NCBI GenBank assembly: GCA_014529385.2 | Contig: CM043954.1 | Coordinates: 98,292,747 to 98,356,746 of the forward strand | Origin: Adiantum capillus-veneris | Taxonomy: Eukaryota > Streptophyta > Polypodiopsida > Polypodiales > Pteridaceae | Reading direction: 5' to 3' | DNA: 64,000 nucleotides | In this document: in pieces, positions 39,001-45,000 of the stretch | Position numbering within the stretch: position 1 is the first letter of the stretch | Layout of the letters: every line of letters begins with the position of its first letter | Program-made: the position numbers and the translations under genes | The notes under the pieces: generated by a model | Databases searched by the model: none | What the model saw: only the letters and a program-made list of their open reading frames with translations | Told to the model about the DNA's origin: nothing

Positions 39001-42000
39001 TAAGTCTCCTCTTGCTCACTTTTCCAAAGCTGAATGGTACTACACTTAACAGTGGAGGATGTCAGACAGTCCATGGGAATATTGACTGTGCTGGCACCTC
39101 TGCCCGCAACCAAAACCTTCTCGAATCTCTAACCAGAAGAAACTGCCAATGCTTGTCAGGAACTTTTCCTGGACTCCCATCCAGACTATCACAAGAGTCA
39201 GCAGCTGTATTCAGTGTTACAGTATTATTTTTTACTGCGCGCACCGGAAATAACAGGGGTTCCATCTTCTCCAGGTTCTCCAGCAATAGGCGATGCCTTT
39301 TTTTGTCTCTATCACTGCCTACCATATCCATTTCATCATCTGCTGTTTAAAGCGCTACAGGACAGGGAAAAGCGTTTTCGGACTCAGCGTAAAGGGAAGG
39401 CGGAAAGGTTCAATTGCTATGCAACCCCTATTATGTATTGGGTAGTGCAGATTATGCAGCAAAAGGCAGATACAACAGCTGTTCTCACCCTTCAAGATGA
39501 TCCAAAAGACCAAGACCGTTTCAAAATGGCCAAAGGGAAAGGCATCTTGCGCAAGAGGGCAAAGGTACAAAAAGATTCGTCTGACCAGCTAGCAACACTA
39601 CCCTTCTCCGAATCACACGTCAAAATCTGTGACGTCCATACTACAACACCAACAGTCCGTATGTCTACTTCTGTGGCCACCTCAACTTTCACACCACCTC
39701 TTGTGAGTAGTGTTGCAGTCACTAAAAACACAACCTCCAGTTGTGTCGCCAGCACCACGTACTACTCTTAGTGCAAGGGCACCAAGGGGTACTGCAGGGG
39801 CATCTAGCTCTGGGACACCTACATTTGTACGCAGTGGCTTGGTATGCCAGAAGGTCAAGTTTGACAGGCATAAAGCACAGGGATTGTTACAGTGTTTGCC
39901 CATTCCCACCCACCCCTGGGAATGTATCGCTATGGATTTAATTTTTGATCTCCCGCAGACACAAAGCGGGCACGATGGTATCTGGACTATAATTGACAAA
40001 TTTAGCAAGCAAGCTCATTTCATTCCAGTGAAGAAGACAGTCAAGCCGGATCACTTAGCGAGACTGTTCATTGCCCAGACATTCAGATTACATGGCATGC
40101 CTGAGACAATTGTCTTTGACAGAGATCCCTGATTCACAAGTTTGTTTTGGAAGGCTATTTGGAAGAACATTGGCACACGGTTGCAGTTCTCGTCATCTTT
40201 CCACCCGCAGACAGATGGGCAATCTGAGATTGCAAATTCAGTCGTACTGGGTTTATTGAAGTCTTACATCTTGGATCAGAAGACTCAATGGGAAAAGTAT
40301 TTGCCCTTGGTGGAATTCACCTACAATAACACAATTCACTCTTCGACGGGGAAGGAGCCATTTGAGATTATTGAAGGTGCTCCAAAGGTTCCACCCTTCT
40401 TAAGCACAAAAGATAAGATTTTTGAAGCCAACCAGTATACGGGGGACTTGGACACAGCTTTTGCCAAAGTCCCGGAGGCTTTACAGAAATCTCAATAAAG
40501 ACACAAAAAGGCAGCAGATAAAAAAGGCTCTTACGTTTTGAGAAGGCATGCCTGAGAAAGAAAAAGGTAAAGGAGCGGCTTTTTCCAAAGCTTGACATGA
40601 GATACTATGGAGTCTAGACCTTTCCAAATAAAAGCAAAGATAAATGTTGTCTCCTTTAGACTGAAGCTGCCGGATACTTGGAGGATTCACAATGCTTTTC
40701 ATGTGAATCTCCTGAAGCCTTTTAAAGGCGATGTGCCCGATGATGGGGAGCCAGATGAGCAACCGGAAGTGGAGGAAAACGAGGAGATACTCGTTCCAGG
40801 ACAGATATTGGCACATAAAGATAGAAAGATAAAAGGTAAGCGATAAGGCGAAACTATCCCGCATTGGATGCGAAGTGGATGGAGGAGGAGGACCTAGCAG
40901 ATACTCCTCAGATTGTGAATCTTTACCTTGAAGCATTCGTTTTAGCATAGTCTACTCTGATAGAACCCCGACTTCAGCTTGGGCGGAATTGGTGCAGCGG
41001 ACTTGCACAGGAGGAGAGTCACTCCTCTCCTTGTCAACAGATTGCCCCGATTTTTGATAATAGAGTCACTGATGTCTCTATTGGGTTTCAGGATACTGTG
41101 GGCTGACAGTATTCTGTTGTAATGACTTTAAGACTTGGAATTCCGGATAATATGATACTGACTTGTACTTGACTTGTTTAAGTGCAGGAACTGATAGACG
41201 AAATGACTGCAACATTTCGGTCTGATAAATCTCTATAGACATGATTGCAATAAGGATTAGTTAATCGGGCATCTCTGAGGTCCCGACTGGCTCTAGATGC
41301 GATTGCTAAATACGTTGCCGATTAATCATGGTCCGAGATTGGAATGATTGCTGAATGTGATTTGTCCTATGATGTGACTGTCGATTGGTATATGTGCTAG
41401 ATGTGTTGTTCCTAGTGCGTCGGTACTAACAGTTAGTGTCTGCTAAGACAGTTTATGGTCTCTGTCTGTTTTGTAGACATAATCGAGGGCGATTACAATG
41501 CGTTCAAGAGGGGGGTATGTCACAAATGGGTGACGTGGCATGGCCCTAGACATGGGGCAGCAAAGTACACCCCCCCCCCCCCCCGGGTTGGCTGGCCCGT
41601 GAAATGCGGAGGCAAGCTGACGTGGCAGCAGCGGAAAACATAGAAGCTGTGACACGTGGCAGCTTTACGGCAGCTCCGTGAATTGCGGCACAAAAACCGG
41701 AAGGCTATACGAAATTTTGCTTTAGCGCTGGGGGCTGAAATTGGTAGCTTTTGGCTCACGTGCTTTATTTTTAGAAGCTTTTGGGGCTCTACTTCTGGGC
41801 ATCCCTTGTAACCTTTAAATACGTGGCCAGGGCCCTCACAACTCAGAGCATCTGGACGCATAGTCTAAGAGTGAGAACCCTCCCACTCTCTTGTACTTTG
41901 AACACAGATTAATACAAAAAGAAATACCGAAAGGGGCACCAATCTTTGGGGCCAACATCTCTAAGCACGAAACTTCGCCGGGCCATGTCGAATCAATTGT

Positions 42001-45000
42001 GAATTGTGAATTGTTTTGAAGTGAATCTTTGTTGTGTTGTGGTAGAATCTTGACTTGGAGTGTCCAAGTTTGTTACAGGGAGCCAAATGAGCAACCCGAA
42101 GTGGAAGAGAGCGAGAAATTTTGGCGCACAAGGAAAGAAAAGTGAAAGGTAAAGTGATTCGGTGATTCTTAGCTAAATTCAAGAACTATCCGGCATTAGA
42201 TGCGAAGTGGATGGAGGAGGAGGACCTAAAAGATACTCCTCAAATTTTGGAACTGTAATCTTGAAGCATTCAGCTTAGCTGCGTCTACTCCGAAAGAACC
42301 GATATAGACTCTAGCGTGGCAGCACACTCAGCTCCAGCGCAGAACTCACGGGTACAATGGGGGTGTCGAGGCTCAGATGTGCAGGGAGGGTGCAGACATG
42401 CTAAAATAGACTCGCTACCCTAGACTACGACGTTGGATCATATATGAAGAAGATGATAATCCTGACTTAACAGCTACTACTCATGTCTAACCATAAAGAG
42501 CCACCAATGGCTCATAAATGTCAGCCATCTAAGTCTATCTCCAGACTGAGTGGTGGTGGTGACCTGGCCACGATGTCCACTAGACCACCGTCGTATCCCT
42601 GCCACGTGTCATTGCCCTGCCTAGAGAATCCCTCCAATGTGAACCAGACCAGACCAACTGTACTAACTGTGTGTCCTGTGAAAGTGACTTTGTAGCCTAC
42701 TACGTCTTCTCTGTTGAGGCCACGACCCCTGCAGAGGGATACAAATCTCCTAGCATGGTCGTCTGCATCCTCTGTGGAGAGTCCTTTGAAAGTCGAAAAC
42801 TTTCCATGGCTGTCCGCTCACGAGCTTGTTGCTCAAGAGCTTGCTGTAACACAGTTGGTGGGAAGTGTACTAGGAAGGTAACAGGGGTGGTGAGAAGCTG
42901 GTGGAGGGAGTTGAAGTAGATGCTTGAGAATGTAGGGGTAACAGGGCTGGGGGACTTCTACTCGGCACAAAAGGCTGGTGCTTTCTGTGGCAGTACTTCA
43001 GAGGGCTCCCTAGTGGGCTTTGTCGATCTTTAGACTACCTTGTATGTGTCATCCAGTAGTACCAAGGCCACCCAAGCTCTGAGTGCGAAGACCCTGGAAC
43101 TTTCTGGATAGTCTAGCCCCACTGGACCAGACTCGACTAGACTACGCTAGACTCGGCTAGACCACTCGAGCTAGACTCAGGCCAGAGAGACTAGACCAGC
43201 TAGATAAAGCTGGATGGACTAAGCCAAGCTTGACAAGGGCGAAGGTGGACTAGAACACGCTGGACCACACCAGCAGACTTAGACCAGGCAAGGGGCTGAA
43301 CCAGCTAGCTCCTCGAGCGTGTATGCTTAGTGGAGTGAGACTTCAGTTGAGGTCCCAGCGGTGTGCAAAAAATGAGAGCAGCTATAGCAGAAAAAGTGTG
43401 TCGTGCTCTCTACTGTGGGTGCTCCTCAGTGAAATATTCCTGAAACCTCATTCCAACAGAAGGAAAACACAACAGAGCAATGGGACGAGAAACTCAAAGA
43501 CAACAACAACAAACTCACAAGTCAATGGAACTCAGCTAACACATGGAACCACTATTGGCAGTACACTCAGCTCCAAGCCAAAGACTCTCTGGTACAATGG
43601 GGGTGTTAAGGCTCCAATGTGCAAGGAGAGTGCTGATATCTGGTGCTAGACCCAAGATACAAGACTCAAGACCTAGACCATAGAAAGTAGATGGATGCTT
43701 CTAAAGACTAGAACCAACTACGCATATATACAATCATAAAGAGCCACCAACGGCTAGCAAAATATCCTTGACAGGCCAGCTACCGTTTTCTCCAAACTGT
43801 GGTGGTGGTGAACTTGCTACGGTGTCTACTCAACCACCACCTGTGTGTCTGCACGTGTCACTACCCAGGCAAGAGTCCACCCAGTGTGAACCCAAGATCA
43901 ACTGTAATTGCCAGTCCAGTGCAAGTGACACTGTAGCCCTGCTACACCCAGCTAGATAGAAAGCTCAAAGTGATCCTACTTAGCAGGAAAAACATGTTAT
44001 GAATTTGACTCAATGAGTGTGGACTACAATGATTGTAGACTCAATGGACAATCTAGGGCTAGCTGCGCTTCAACATGTTTGCAAACTTGTCATCAACAGA
44101 AAAGTTAGTCAAGGCAAGAAAGATTTGACCTTCGACGTGGAAAGATGGTTTGTTACTTTCGAGGGCATTTCAATCTTTGGATTAAGTTTGTAAACGTCTC
44201 TCTCTCAAAACGATTTCTCCTCAACTAGCATCTTTCCTACCTTTCTTCATACATAGTTACCATAAACTCCTTGAAACTCCACTCTTTTCCCCTTTCCCCA
44301 TTCCAAATACTGTTGCTGCTTGCCATTCCCTTTCCGTTTGCCTAGATTCCTATAGTTACCCAAGACTTCAACTTTTGTCCATTTTACTGTTTCTATTTTT
44401 GTGTGCAATTCGTATTTCCCATTACTAACATCTTCTTATTAGAAAAAATCAATAGAACCCCCTGACAGCAATGCACTTAACAGACCTTTGAACTGCCTCA
44501 ACAGATAATCATTGTTGAGCATGTTCAAAGGCTTCTATCAAATCCACCATTTGGACAAACTTTCAATACTGTGGTTATCTCCTGCCCTTCATGTCAATTC
44601 GAAATTTAGTTTGGGCCCAGGTGACAGACCTTGTTAGACAAAAGAAATGCAGGCCAAACAATAGCTTCTGATGAAGGGCTTGGAGAGCACGGAACAAGTA
44701 AAAGATCTTTCTGTATATTGTCTAAAAGATCTTCATTGCGCAAATTGTTGACCACCTCATTCCATAGTCGAGCAAATCGCAAAAATATGATTCCATTCTC
44801 AGGAGCAGCCTGATTTGTCATTATTGGAAAAAGGGTTTTACTTGGGTTAGAATATAGAGAACATGTTCCTACTCATAATGATTATGAAGCCAACCTTTGC
44901 AAAGGTAGACCTAAAGGAGAATGACTTTGAACGAGTCCCTTCAGCAGCCAAATGCACCAACTTAGCATCAAATGCTCCAGGGAGAGAGTGGAAGCGAGCC

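Larger units (their letters stand above)
31594..39835 (+). mobile_element. Tat-like Ty3/gypsy element T3, 3' end lost
   Basis: 5' LTR (31594-32154), CTAGTCC leader, gag, protease, RT, RNase H, integrase (to about 38109), minisatellite (38103-38400), ORFx (38609-39771). It ends abruptly near 39835 at B1 integrase, without a 3' LTR. One deletion there would remove both the T3 3' end and the B1 gag to RNase H. Many frameshifts; inactive. Confidence 0.85.
23136..42077 (+). mobile_element. Chromovirus B1, split by elements A and T3
   Basis: The 5' LTR (23136-23433 plus 31305-31575) and 3' LTR (41518-42077) both start TGTCACAAATGGGTG and end TTTGTTACA. A primer-binding site TGGTATCAGAGC lies at 31577-31588, and the purine tract AAGAGGGGGGTA at 41506-41517. 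It sits in B0: left flank GATGATG-AGGAA, right flank GGGAG-CCAAATGAG, while the uninterrupted relative at 40741 reads GATGATG-GGGAG-CCAGATGAG. That gives a 5-bp target duplication with two changes. Gag, PR, RT and RNase H of B1 are missing. Confidence 0.85.
42300..43946 (-). mobile_element. Tat-like element T4, internally deleted
   Basis: Minus strand: 5' LTR 43946-43383, leader 43382-42960, about 250 bp of gag 5' end (42959-42704), then directly a 3' LTR 42703-42300 that is cut short. Everything from gag to the 3' LTR start is deleted. Confidence 0.82.
20798..44629 (-). other. Callose synthase intron 4, 23.8 kb, retrotransposon nest
   Basis: Bounded by GT at 44629 and AG at 20799-20798, with exon phases 0/0 and continuous protein across it. 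Elements B0, B1, A, T3 and T4 fill about 21.25-43.95 kb. Most of the nested elements are in plus orientation, opposite to the gene; T4 is co-oriented with it. Confidence 0.85.
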
